A stretch of 64,000 bases of DNA from Flavobacteriales bacterium UBA4110. GTDB taxonomy: Bacteria; Bacteroidota; Bacteroidia; Flavobacteriales; Weeksellaceae. Location of the stretch: NCBI GenBank assembly GCA_002383165.1, contig DFXK01000006.1:1-64000 (forward strand). Reading direction: 5' to 3'. The position numbers and the translations under genes are program-made. This document shows, in pieces, positions 24,226 to 32,403 of this stretch (the first letter of the stretch is position 1; the number at the start of each line of letters is the position of its first letter). The notes beneath the pieces were generated by a model. It worked only from the letters and a program-made list of their open reading frames with translations. It was not told the DNA's origin and searched no databases.

Positions 24226-24732
24226 GTGGAATCATCTAATTTACCTTTAAATAAAATAGGACAACATCTTCTAAAAAGAAAAGAAACTATTTCAGTTGCA
24301 GAAAGTGTGACTTCGGGTTCACTTCAAATGGCTTTTTCGCAAATCCCTCAAGCGGAACAATTCTATAAAGGCGGCTTAACTGCATATAATTTGGAGCAAA
24401 AAGTCAACCTATTAAATATCGAAAAAGACGAAGCTACGGCTGTCAACAGTGTATCTAGAAATATTAGTGAGCAAATGGCTATAAATGTTGCTAAGCTTTT
24501 TAATACAGAATGGGGAATTGGCACAACAGGATTTGCCACTCCAGTTGAAGAATCAAATGGTGAGATCTATGCATACTATTGTATTTCTTATAAAGGGACA
24601 ATCATCAGAAGTGATAAAATTGAACTTCATCCTATGACAAAAGCGGTTGATGCCCAAAACTATTTTATGGAGTATGTTATCGGTTGTCTCAGATGTGAAG
24701 TTAAAAGAGATCATTTAGAATTTATAGCGTAG
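24226..24732 (+). CDS. CinA C-terminal domain protein, nicotinamide-nucleotide amidase type (PncC)
   Basis: 168 residues from a GTG start. The signature VAESVTSGSLQMAFSQIP (about 24-41) corresponds to the AESCTGG motif of CinA_C, and GLTAYNLEQKVNLL, TAVNSVSRNISEQMA and GIGTTGFATP complete the fold. PncC deamidates nicotinamide mononucleotide. The canonical CTGG is VTSG here, a variation that may alter activity. It is separated by one base from the dehydrogenase gene, so the pair is an operon. Confidence 0.8.
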   Translation: MESSNLPLNKIGQHLLKRKETISVAESVTSGSLQMAFSQIPQAEQFYKGGLTAYNLEQKVNLLNIEKDEATAVNSVSRNISEQMAINVAKLFNTEWGIGTTGFATPVEESNGEIYAYYCISYKGTIIRSDKIELHPMTKAVDAQNYFMEYVIGCLRCEVKRDHLEFIA

Positions 24733-24733
24733 G

Positions 24734-25489
24734 ATGGCAGATAAATTACAATTACAAAATAAATCGGTTTTAATTTCTGGAGCTGATAGCGGAATAGGGA
24801 AAGCAGTGGCGTTATTATTTGCTAAAGAAGGCGCTAATATTGGTATAATTTACCATACTAATGATAAAGACGCTGAAGATGCTAAGGATGAGATTGAAAA
24901 GTTGGGAAGGAAGGCTACTCTTTTTTCCGGAGATGTCAATAATTTCCAATTCTGTAAAATGACGGTTAATAAAATAGTATCTGAATTCGGAACATTAGAT
25001 ATTTTAATTAATAATGCTGGTGTTCAATTTCCTTGTGATGATATTTTAGATCTACAGGAAGATCATATACGAGAAACATTTAATGCTAATATCATTGGAA
25101 TGATATTACTTACCAAGGCCGCATTTCCTCATTTAAAAATGGGTGATTGTGTTATCAATACGACTTCCGCTACAGCTTATCAGGGGCATAAACAACTTCT
25201 AGATTACAGCGCCACGAAAGGGGCAATTGTTTCATTTACAAGATCCCTTGCATTACAATCAAAATCCAAAGGCATTCGTGTTAATGCTGTGGCACCTGGT
25301 CCAGTTGCAACCCCTTTGACCGAAAAAACTTTTAATCAAAAGGAAGAAGATTCTAAGAAACCTCCTTTGGAAAGAAATGCAACCGAAGAAGAAATTGCTG
25401 GAAGTTTTTTATTTCTAGCGACAGATTCCGCCACACAAATAACCGCGCAGGTAATTCATCCGAATGGTGGATTAATTGTAAATGGCTAG
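24734..25489 (+). CDS. short-chain dehydrogenase/reductase
   Basis: 251 residues of a classical SDR. The NAD(P) motif is SGADSGIGKAVA (about 15-26), NNAG follows at about 95, and the catalytic tetrad is seen in NTTSATAYQG and DYSATK (Tyr about 158, Lys about 162). PGPVATPL marks the substrate loop and the protein ends HPNGGLIVNG. It resembles the glucose 1-dehydrogenase / YghA-like group with extended N-terminus trimmed. The substrate is not predictable. With pncC it may act in general stress metabolism. Confidence 0.88.
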   Translation: MADKLQLQNKSVLISGADSGIGKAVALLFAKEGANIGIIYHTNDKDAEDAKDEIEKLGRKATLFSGDVNNFQFCKMTVNKIVSEFGTLDILINNAGVQFPCDDILDLQEDHIRETFNANIIGMILLTKAAFPHLKMGDCVINTTSATAYQGHKQLLDYSATKGAIVSFTRSLALQSKSKGIRVNAVAPGPVATPLTEKTFNQKEEDSKKPPLERNATEEEIAGSFLFLATDSATQITAQVIHPNGGLIVNG

Positions 25490-25559
25490 AAACCAATTCA
25501 AAATAATAATATAAAAAAAATTATGGCAATTACCACAAAAACCACGGCATAAAAGATGA

Positions 25560-25793
25560 GTGCACGAAAAACTCCGGCAAAAAAAGAATGCTAGAACTGT
25601 AAAATTGAATCTTAAGTTTTGGGATTCTAATAAAAAATACAAAGCTAAAATTTTCCGCGACGGGAAAGGTGCAGATTATGAAACAAATCCATATTCTGTA
25701 ATCATTGAAGAAAGACATGTTGACAGTACAACGATTTTGTCGGTTGATCTGGCAAGAGGTGGTGGATTTGCTATACTATTCTCACAATTATAG
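25560..25793 (+). pseudogene. C-terminal remnant of a GH97 glycoside hydrolase (SusB type)
   Basis: The frame contains KNARTVKLNLKFWDSNKKYKAKIFRDG, GADYETNPYSVIIEE and LARGGGFAILFSQL-stop. This is the C-terminal beta domain of GH97 alpha-glucosidases (ADWETNP and APGGGxAIxF are typical). The catalytic barrel is absent; upstream bases back to the SDR stop contain only stops and short frames. Confidence 0.65.
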
Positions 25794-25888
25794 ATTTTTA
25801 TTATAATGTTAGAAGCTTGCTTTTTAGTGACCTTCTTTTTTGACACTCTTACATAAAGTGTGTAAGTTAAAAAGTTAGGGCTTAGATT

Positions 25889-26310
25889 TTATAATCTGAG
25901 CCTTTTTTCAAAAATAAGCATAAACTGGTTGAGGACAATGCCCCAATTATGAATAGGCATCGTCCATTTTTTAGTTGATTCTTTTAGGGCTAAATAAACA
26001 GACTTCAAAACCGCATCGTCGGTGGGAAAAGACATTTTATTTTTGGTATATTTTCTTATTTTCCATTCAGATTTTCGATTAAATTAGAAGTATATATGAT
26101 TTTACGAATTTCGATTCGGAAATCAAAAAACACAATTAATTCATCCCAATTGTTTCACCAGGATTGAATAGCATATAAATATTTATTTTCCCATTTTGCT
26201 GTGAAATCTTCTAAGGTGGCTTTTGCTGCTTCTTTTGTAGGAGCGGTGTTGACCTGTTTCATATCGGCAGAAACACTTTTATATCTTTCCAAACCACATA
26301 TTTACAAGCA
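25889..26310 (-). pseudogene. C-terminal remnant of an IS256-family transposase
   Basis: On the minus strand, pieces read KYVVWKDIK, then in another frame ADMKQVNTAPTKEAAKATLEDF and YAIQSW-stop-NNWDELIVFFDFRIEIRKIIY, then after a one-base loss in an A-run SFPTDDAVLKSVYLALKESTKKW and NWGIVLNQFMLIFEKRLRL-stop. The NLIENLNGKIRKYT type signature identifies IS256-like elements. At least two indels and one nonsense codon. The strand past the stop (about 25838-25880) may hold the right inverted repeat. Confidence 0.75.
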
Positions 26311-26366
26311 TTTGCTTCGCCAGTTCGCCTTTGGCTCGGGTTTGATTTGATGAACCAAGCAAATTA

Positions 26367-27440
26367 TTAAAGTAACTGTTCGACAGCACTTTCAATTACC
26401 GATGATTCAAGCTCTTTAAGATAAGTCTGCGTTATGGCTACATTCTGGTGCCCCATAGCTTCTGATATGATATCAATTGAAACTCCTTTTTGTTTAAGAT
26501 TTGTAGCAAAACTATGTCTTGCTACATAACTTGTTAATTTAGTTTCTATTTCACATAATGTGGAAATCTTTTGTAAATCATTGTTGAACTTTTGAAGTGT
26601 TTTATGCTTTCTGTATTCTAACTGCTGTGGAGTACATTTTTCATTCACAATTAAAGGAAAAACATATTTTTTACTCTTCTGTAATTTTTTATAATACAAT
26701 AATATTTCTGACATTGGCTGAGTTATTTTGATGACAAAATTTATTTTAGTTTTACTACGCTGATAGTTGATATTATCATCAATAATGTCTTTCCATTCAA
26801 GTTTCATCATATCGAAAAAGTTCATGCCTCCTGTGTAGTAACTAAATACAAAATAATTTCTGGAATTGATCAGTGTTGGTTCTTTACTCAAATCTAAACT
26901 GCGGATCTTTTGAATATTTTCGAATGAGATAGCTCGTTTATTGCTTGCAGCTTTCAATTTTGAAATCTTGTAGCTGTTAAAAGGGTAGTTTTCTTTAGAG
27001 GCAACACCCTTAATGATTGCGGTATTGTAAATCGAACGGATAGCGCGCATTCTAACAGCTATGCCGCTGTCTTGAGAACCTCTCGATCTTAAATAGACTT
27101 CGTAATCCATTAAAAGTGCTGGCGTAATGCTTTTAAAATATATTACTTTATTTTCTAAAAAGCCCAAGAATGAAATTTTACACTCTTTATAGTATTTTGC
27201 ATTCCCAGTTCTTCTAGCCTTGTTCAGACTATCAACATGATCATCCCAAAATTGATTTACTGAAATTTTATTATCGTTTTTATATTTAAAGAATATCTCT
27301 TCGAAATCTTCGATGGATAATGCTTCACCATTACCTAAAGCCGTAGAAAAAATATCTTCCGCTCTGTGCTTTATTTTCATTTCTAATTTATCTTTTGGAA
27401 CTAAAGTGAAGTTAGAAATAATTATGGAATTTTTAGACAC
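26367..27440 (-). CDS. tyrosine recombinase / integrase
   Basis: 357 residues. A SAM-like core-binding domain spans about 75-170 (ISVNQFWDDHVDSLNKARRTGN). In the catalytic domain, box II reads YVARHSFATNL (HxxR), followed by MGHQNVAITQTYL with the Tyr nucleophile, and a Lys in RSKTK. At box I, where relatives have TRGM, this protein has TGGMNFFDM (about 202-210), so the first catalytic Arg is Gly. CTnDOT's IntDOT is also known to lack that Arg and still works, so activity is possible. Divergent from the serine recombinase across 336 bases. Confidence 0.85.
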   Translation of the reverse strand: MSKNSIIISNFTLVPKDKLEMKIKHRAEDIFSTALGNGEALSIEDFEEIFFKYKNDNKISVNQFWDDHVDSLNKARRTGNAKYYKECKISFLGFLENKVIYFKSITPALLMDYEVYLRSRGSQDSGIAVRMRAIRSIYNTAIIKGVASKENYPFNSYKISKLKAASNKRAISFENIQKIRSLDLSKEPTLINSRNYFVFSYYTGGMNFFDMMKLEWKDIIDDNINYQRSKTKINFVIKITQPMSEILLYYKKLQKSKKYVFPLIVNEKCTPQQLEYRKHKTLQKFNNDLQKISTLCEIETKLTSYVARHSFATNLKQKGVSIDIISEAMGHQNVAITQTYLKELESSVIESAVEQLL

Positions 27441-27776
27441 TACCTAAACTGATTTTTACATCTGATTGATTATTTATATATTAGCTACATATTAGAATGA
27501 CGAATTTCTACCGCAACAATTTTCTCTATGTTGCTATTTAAAATTTTTATACGGAATCAATTAATGTAATATTTTACAATAGATCTGTGTACATAGATTT
27601 CACTGATGAAACATATACACAGGTTATCTTCACGCAAGGGGATGAAAATCATAAATAAGAATTTACTTTTAATAGATTAATAATGAATCAGCACTTCTAT
27701 GCCAACTGAAACACATGAGTGTCATAACTAATGATGATTAATTGTGCCGAATATTTTTATTTAAAAGATATCGGTT
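27441..27776. other. divergent intergenic region between the two recombinase units
   Basis: No gene is supported. GCAACA (27513-27518) and TGTTGC (27529-27534) form a small inverted repeat near the integrase start. The sequence is very A+T-rich and should hold both promoters; no perfect TAnnTTTG with a well-placed TTG was found. Confidence 0.4.
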
Positions 27777-27935
27777 ATGGAAAGGACACCTGAGATTAAA
27801 AATATTAGCATTGAAGAGGTTACCAAAATATTTAAAGAAGAGGGAGTTGAATTAACAATTCAAGAAGCTGAACAAATTGTAGAATTTCTAAAAATGCTAT
27901 TAACAGTTACTGTAAAGCGTTTTTTAGATGAATAA
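27777..27935 (+). CDS. 52-residue helical protein before the serine recombinase
   Basis: ATG at 27777 to TAA at 27935: MERTPEIKNISIEEVTKIFK, then EEGVELTIQEAEQIVEFLKM and KRFLDE. Two amphipathic helices with an acidic centre, no Cys, no membrane span. The stop is 18 bases before the recombinase start, so the two are co-transcribed. It may be a recombination directionality or DNA-binding accessory factor; that is inferred only from size and position. Confidence 0.6.
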   Translation: MERTPEIKNISIEEVTKIFKEEGVELTIQEAEQIVEFLKMLLTVTVKRFLDE

Positions 27936-27953
27936 TATTTTAAGATTGTAGAG

Positions 27954-29528
27954 ATGAAAAAAGCCGATTTATATATTCGTGTTTCAACCGATGAGCAGGC
28001 AGATAAAGGGTATTCCCAAAGAGATCAGGAAGAAAGACTGAGACGATACTGTGAAAATAACAGTATCGTAGTTGGACAGGTTATTTATGAAGATTATTCA
28101 GCCAAGACCTTTAACAGGCCTGAATGGATCAAACTGCTAGATACACTTAGGAAAAAGAGTTCAAGAACCAATCTATTGTTGTTCACAAAATGGGATCGTT
28201 TTAGCAGAAACGCCGGCGATGCCTATCAAATGATCAATATCCTCAAAAAGCTTAAAGTGGAACCGCAAGCCATTGAACAACCTTTAGATCTTTCTATTCC
28301 TGAGAATAAAATGATGCTGGCTATATATCTCGCTGCGCCAGAGGTAGAAAATGATAGACGTGCTTTGAATACTTATTATGGTATGCGACGTGCCAAAAAA
28401 GAGGGGAGGTTAATGGGAAGGGCACCTTACGGATATGCAAATAAAATAACAGAGAATGGGAAAAAATACGTAACTCCAACAGAACCTGAAGCTTCTAACA
28501 TGAAATGGGCGTTTAAGGAGATGTCGAAAGGTGTATTTTCAGCTACTCAGATTATGGAAATGATGAACAGGAAGGGAGGGAGGTCAGTTAAGATAAGTGC
28601 CTTTCTTGCAAGTTTGCGAAATACTGCTTATTGTGGTAAAATTTATGTTGAACAATTTAATGAAGAAGAGGCTCATTATGTTACAAGTATTCATGAGCCT
28701 TTGATTAGTGAAGATTTGTTCGAAAAGGTACAATGCATTATGGATGGAAATGTAAATCCAGCTAGACCTAATGTCAAAATATTGTCTGACGACAATTTAC
28801 CATTAAGAGGTTTTCTACTTTGCCCGGAATGTGGTCATTTAATTACTGGTAGTGCGTCTACGGGGCGTTCTGGGAATAAGTACTATTACTACCATTGCCA
28901 ATCTCCTTGCGGATATCGGTATAAAGCAGATATAGTAAATAGTAAATTTTTAGAAATACTAGAGGCTCTAGAAATGAAAACATCTATAAAAAACTATTTA
29001 AAGAAAGTATTAAAGCAAAATTTTGAAAGGTTGATGAATAATCCCCAAAAAGAAAAAAAAGCGATTCTACTGGAGATAGATCGGTTAAATAGCAGGTTAA
29101 AACTAGCAAGGAATAAGTTACTTGAGGATGTGATTGATGAAGATGAATATTTTGAAATTAAGAACGATTGTAAAGAGCAAATTGAAAAATTAGAAGCTAA
29201 ATTAACAAAGGGAAATAATAATAAAAAAATAGATTTTCCAAAACTATTAGAGGATGCATTAGCGAACATCGTAAACCTTGCTAAATTCTATGTTGATGGG
29301 GATGTAAACATAAAACGTAAAATAATTGGTTCGATATTCCCTGAAAAATTGGAATTTTTTAAAAATCATTATCGAACCACTAGAGCTAATGTTTTGCTCT
29401 CTTATATATACCAGATAAACAACGAGTTAGGTGCTAAAAAAAACCGGAAAGAAAGTGAATTATCACCTCTTTCCGGTCTTGTACCCAGGACCGGGATCGA
29501 ACCGGTACTCCTAAGAACTGGTGTTTGA
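27954..29528 (+). CDS. large serine recombinase
   Basis: 524 residues. Resolvase N-domain with the catalytic Ser in YIRVSTDEQADKGYSQ (about 6-21) and LLFTKWDRFSRNAGDAY. A recombinase domain follows (RRAKKEGRLMGRAPYGYANK), then a zinc ribbon (CPECGHLITGS, CQSPCGYRY) and a coiled coil (about 345-425). The last residues (VPRTGIEPVLLRTGV) are antisense to tRNA-Leu, so the 3' end of the frame lies in the presumed attachment site. Large serine recombinases integrate or excise elements without a tRNA requirement; the overlap hints that this copy sits at its own junction. Confidence 0.88.
   Translation: MKKADLYIRVSTDEQADKGYSQRDQEERLRRYCENNSIVVGQVIYEDYSAKTFNRPEWIKLLDTLRKKSSRTNLLLFTKWDRFSRNAGDAYQMINILKKLKVEPQAIEQPLDLSIPENKMMLAIYLAAPEVENDRRALNTYYGMRRAKKEGRLMGRAPYGYANKITENGKKYVTPTEPEASNMKWAFKEMSKGVFSATQIMEMMNRKGGRSVKISAFLASLRNTAYCGKIYVEQFNEEEAHYVTSIHEPLISEDLFEKVQCIMDGNVNPARPNVKILSDDNLPLRGFLLCPECGHLITGSASTGRSGNKYYYYHCQSPCGYRYKADIVNSKFLEILEALEMKTSIKNYLKKVLKQNFERLMNNPQKEKKAILLEIDRLNSRLKLARNKLLEDVIDEDEYFEIKNDCKEQIEKLEAKLTKGNNNKKIDFPKLLEDALANIVNLAKFYVDGDVNIKRKIIGSIFPEKLEFFKNHYRTTRANVLLSYIYQINNELGAKKNRKESELSPLSGLVPRTGIEPVLLRTGV
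29436..29477 (-). terminator. rho-independent terminator after tRNA-Leu
   Basis: On the minus strand ACCGGAAAG and CTTTCCGGT (plus positions 29469-29477 and 29443-29451) form a perfect 9-bp stem followed by a T-run (A-run at 29436-29442 on the plus strand). It lies 4 bases after the tRNA 3' end and inside the recombinase coding frame. Confidence 0.8.
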
Positions 29529-29561
29529 GACCAGCGCGTCTACCAATTCCGCCACCTGGGC
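29482..29561 (-). tRNA. tRNA-Leu (anticodon CAA)
   Basis: Minus-strand cloverleaf: acceptor GCCCAGG pairs with CCTGGGT (first pair G-U), discriminator A. The anticodon stem CTGGT/ACCAG encloses loop CTCAAAC with anticodon CAA and A37. A long variable arm precedes the T arm ACCGG-TTCGATC-CCGGT. No CCA is encoded. The gene overlaps the 3' end of the serine recombinase frame, a common arrangement at island edges. Confidence 0.95.
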
Positions 29562-29591
29562 AAGTGTGTTACCTTGTTGTAAATTGGTGTG

Positions 29592-29599
29592 CAAATATA
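29592..29599 (-). promoter_or_regulatory. -7 box of tRNA-Leu
   Basis: TATATTTG on the minus strand matches TAnnTTTG exactly and lies 30 bases upstream of the tRNA 5' end. No clear TTG -33 element is seen at the right spacing. Confidence 0.5.
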
Positions 29600-29647
29600 A
29601 TCGAAAAAATCTTTATGATAAAAGTTTTTTTGAAGTTTTTTTGAAAT

Positions 29648-30415
29648 TTAAAATTCGATTTCCAATCCATCATAAGCAAGGTGAACATTATCAGGAAGTT
29701 CTGCTTCTACATCGTCATGAAAACCCAGGTGATGACTGATGTGAATAAGGTAAGTCTTCTTTGGTTTTAGCTCTTGCACAAGTTCCAAGACCTGCGGAAG
29801 AATAAAATGTGAATGATGAGGTTCTGTTTTTCTTAGACAATTGATGATGAAGACCTCCAGATTTTTAAGCTTTTCTTTTTCCCTTTCTTCAATCTTGCTT
29901 GCATCCGTAATATAGGCCAGGTTTTTAAATTTAAATCCAAGAATATTAATCTCGGAGTGAATGATGTCAATAGGAGTCACATCAATTTCATCAAATAGTC
30001 TAAAATTTCCGTCAATCTTAAACAAATCAAAACTTGGTGCACCAGGATATTTATGCTCAATGAAAGCATAAGGAAAACGATGCTCAATTTCCTCAGCCAC
30101 TCTCCAGTTACAGTAGATAGGCATTGATTCTTTATTCTTAAAAATCAAAGGCCTAAGATCATCTAACCCGATAATGTGATCATTATGTTCGTGAGTAACC
30201 AAAACAGCATTTACGTCTTCCTCCTTATTGGTAAGCATCTGCTGGCGAAAATCTGGTCCGCAGTCTATCAGGATCTTTTTGCCCGAATCTGTCGTAATTA
30301 TTGCAGAAGTCCTAAGCCGCTTATCTTTTGGGTTTTCGGAAAGGCAAACAGGATGACGACTTCCAATAACAGGAATTCCCTGTGATGTTCCTGTACCTAA
30401 AAATTTTAAAAGCAT
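29648..30415 (-). CDS. MBL-fold metallo-hydrolase, PhnP/lipoate-metabolism-like
   Basis: 255 residues. FLGTGTSQGIP opens the fold; THEHNDHIIG (about 82-91) is the HxHxDH metal motif, with HSEINILGF and YITDAS supplying further ligands and HISHHLGFHDDV near the end. The layout (CLSENPKDKRLRTSAII and the GTGTS start) matches the PhnP-like phosphodiesterase group of Bacteroidota. Substrate unknown. It converges on the tRNA and diverges from the 30467 gene, 51 bases apart. Confidence 0.85.
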   Translation of the reverse strand: MLLKFLGTGTSQGIPVIGSRHPVCLSENPKDKRLRTSAIITTDSGKKILIDCGPDFRQQMLTNKEEDVNAVLVTHEHNDHIIGLDDLRPLIFKNKESMPIYCNWRVAEEIEHRFPYAFIEHKYPGAPSFDLFKIDGNFRLFDEIDVTPIDIIHSEINILGFKFKNLAYITDASKIEEREKEKLKNLEVFIINCLRKTEPHHSHFILPQVLELVQELKPKKTYLIHISHHLGFHDDVEAELPDNVHLAYDGLEIEF

Positions 30416-30466
30416 TTTCGTAATTGCGCTGTTTTTGGTAAATTTACAAAATAAATCTAATTCTTT

Positions 30467-31894
30467 GTGATAAAGCCAAAACTTACACCAAAACAGAAAG
30501 CTTTAGCGATTAATCTCGATACTTCAATTTATGGAACTTTTGCAGAAATAGGAGCAGGGCAGGAGACTGTTCGTCATTTTTTCCGCGCAGGTGGAGCGTC
30601 TCAGACCATTGCAAAGGCAATGTCTGCTTATGACAAAGACTTTTCTGATGCCATCTATGGAAAGGAAGTGAAGAATCGTTATGTAACGCAAAATAGACTC
30701 AGGAAAATGTTGCGCTACGAAATGGCACTCATTGAAGAAAGAATTCCCAGAGAAAAAAATCCCGGAAAAAAGTTTTTTTCCTATGCCAATACAGTTACGA
30801 CGATCAATTTTGATAAAACCTCAAAAGGTCACGGCTGGGTAGGTATCCGCTATCAGAATAATGAAAATGAGGATTTTAATGAAATCGTTATTCACGTAAA
30901 ATTCAAGGAGACCAATGCAACATTACAGCAGGAAACGCTGGGAAGTTTAGGGGTGAACCTGATTTATGGTGCTTATTTTTACGCCGATAATCCGAGGATC
31001 CTTATCGAATCTTTGTATGATGACATCTCGTTGGATCGTTTAGAAATTGATATGATCGATTTTAATGGACCAGGTTTTCAGTACGTTGATAACAGGCTTA
31101 TGAGTCTTCAGCTGGTAAAATTGGGGATGACAGATGCTGTAATTTTCAACTCAGAAGGGAATAATATGCTGCCTGCTGATATTCTTTACAAGAAAAATAT
31201 TTTTGCAGTAAGAGGAAGTTTCCGTCCCGTTACCAAAGTTAATATCGATATGTTCGAGCAAGGACTCGAGATGTTTAATAAGGATAATGCCTGCGATAGC
31301 TATAACACACAGATTCTGTTCGAAATCACGATTTCCAATCTTCGTGCAGATGGCGACATCAATGAGAGAGATTTCTTGGACAGAGTTGATATACTTGGAA
31401 AATTAGGCTACACTGTTATGATATCTAATTTCTCGGAATATTATAGAATGGTAGATTACTTCTGTACTTTTACCAACCAACACATTGGCGTAGCAATGGG
31501 CGTAAACAACCTTTTGGATGTTTTTGATGAAGAGTATTATAAAAACCTACCTGGTGGTATTTTGGAAGCTTTCGGAAAATTCTTCAAAAAAGACATGCGT
31601 GTTTATCTCTATCCATATAAAGATATGAAAACAGGCGAATTACTGACATCCGAAAATCTAAAAGTTCATGATAACCTGAAGGAATTGTATAAATACTTCA
31701 AGCTTAATAAGAGAATTGTAGATATTGAGAACTTTAATCCTAAATTTCTTGAGATCTACTCCAGGGAGATTCTTAAAAAAATTGTTACGCAGGAACTTGG
31801 CTGGGAAGGAGAACTTCCTGAAGGGATTTCAGAAATGATAAAAGACCGTCAGATGTTTGGATACAAGGAACTGAGCTTTGATGGGTTAAATTAA
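30467..31894 (+). CDS. conserved Bacteroidota protein often labelled nicotinate-nucleotide adenylyltransferase
   Basis: 475 residues from a GTG start. Strongly conserved character throughout (KALAINLDTSIYGTFAEIGAGQ, HFFRAGGASQTIAKAMSAYDK, DNPRILIESLYDD, LPADILYKKNIFAVRGSFRP). It is soluble with no signal peptide. Databases carry related proteins under an adenylyltransferase name, but I see no HxGH nucleotidyltransferase motif, so I regard the function as unknown. A core gene by position and composition. Confidence 0.7.
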   Translation: MIKPKLTPKQKALAINLDTSIYGTFAEIGAGQETVRHFFRAGGASQTIAKAMSAYDKDFSDAIYGKEVKNRYVTQNRLRKMLRYEMALIEERIPREKNPGKKFFSYANTVTTINFDKTSKGHGWVGIRYQNNENEDFNEIVIHVKFKETNATLQQETLGSLGVNLIYGAYFYADNPRILIESLYDDISLDRLEIDMIDFNGPGFQYVDNRLMSLQLVKLGMTDAVIFNSEGNNMLPADILYKKNIFAVRGSFRPVTKVNIDMFEQGLEMFNKDNACDSYNTQILFEITISNLRADGDINERDFLDRVDILGKLGYTVMISNFSEYYRMVDYFCTFTNQHIGVAMGVNNLLDVFDEEYYKNLPGGILEAFGKFFKKDMRVYLYPYKDMKTGELLTSENLKVHDNLKELYKYFKLNKRIVDIENFNPKFLEIYSREILKKIVTQELGWEGELPEGISEMIKDRQMFGYKELSFDGLN

Positions 31895-31907
31895 TACAAG
31901 AATAAAA

Positions 31908-32354
31908 ATGATAGAACTTAAAAAAAGACTTTCAACTATTTTGGAAAGTCCACAGGATACAAATACTAAGCTTTTAAAGATTTGCCAGGTTTTAGATAAA
32001 GAAATTTCGTACTACAACTGGACGGGATTTTATTTTAAAAACGGTGACAAAGACGAGTTGGTTCTGGGACCTTATGTAGGCGCCATTACAGACCATATTA
32101 TCATTCCTTTTGGGAAGGGAATTTGCGGTCAGGTTGCTGTTTCTGGAAAGACTTTTGTGGTTCCAGATGTTCATTCTCAAGATAATTATTTGTCTTGCTC
32201 TATCGATACAAAAGCAGAAATTGTAGTTCCAATTTTCAAAAACGGAGAAAATATTGGACAGATCGATATCGATTCTCATACCATTGATCCATTTACAAAA
32301 GAGGATGAAGAATTGCTGAATTGGCTTTGCGAAGAAGTTGCGAAGATTTTGTAA
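31908..32354 (+). CDS. GAF-domain free methionine-(R)-sulfoxide reductase
   Basis: 148 residues, a single GAF domain. The fRMsr pattern is clear: YNWTGFYF, IPFGKGICGQVA (Cys73), VPDVHSQDNYLSCS (Cys97) and EIVVPIF...IGQIDIDS. Cys97 corresponds to the catalytic and Cys73 to one resolving cysteine of the Escherichia coli enzyme; the third cysteine there is not conserved. It reduces free Met-R-sulfoxide with thioredoxin. It follows the previous gene by 13 bases. Confidence 0.85.
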   Translation: MIELKKRLSTILESPQDTNTKLLKICQVLDKEISYYNWTGFYFKNGDKDELVLGPYVGAITDHIIIPFGKGICGQVAVSGKTFVVPDVHSQDNYLSCSIDTKAEIVVPIFKNGENIGQIDIDSHTIDPFTKEDEELLNWLCEEVAKIL

Positions 32355-32375
32355 TTTAAATTTTTATAAAATATT

Positions 32376-32403
32376 AAAGTCGCAATCTACTGCGACTTTT
32401 TTT
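32376..32403 (+). terminator. terminator after the methionine sulfoxide reductase gene
   Basis: AAAGTCGCA (32376-32384) and TGCGACTTT (32391-32399) form a 9-bp stem with a 6-base loop and a T-run to 32403. It overlaps the stop region of the convergent gene. Confidence 0.85.

Noticed and set aside
30467..31894. assignment as nicotinate-nucleotide adenylyltransferase
   Set aside because: No nucleotidyltransferase signature could be found in the sequence, so the common label was not adopted.
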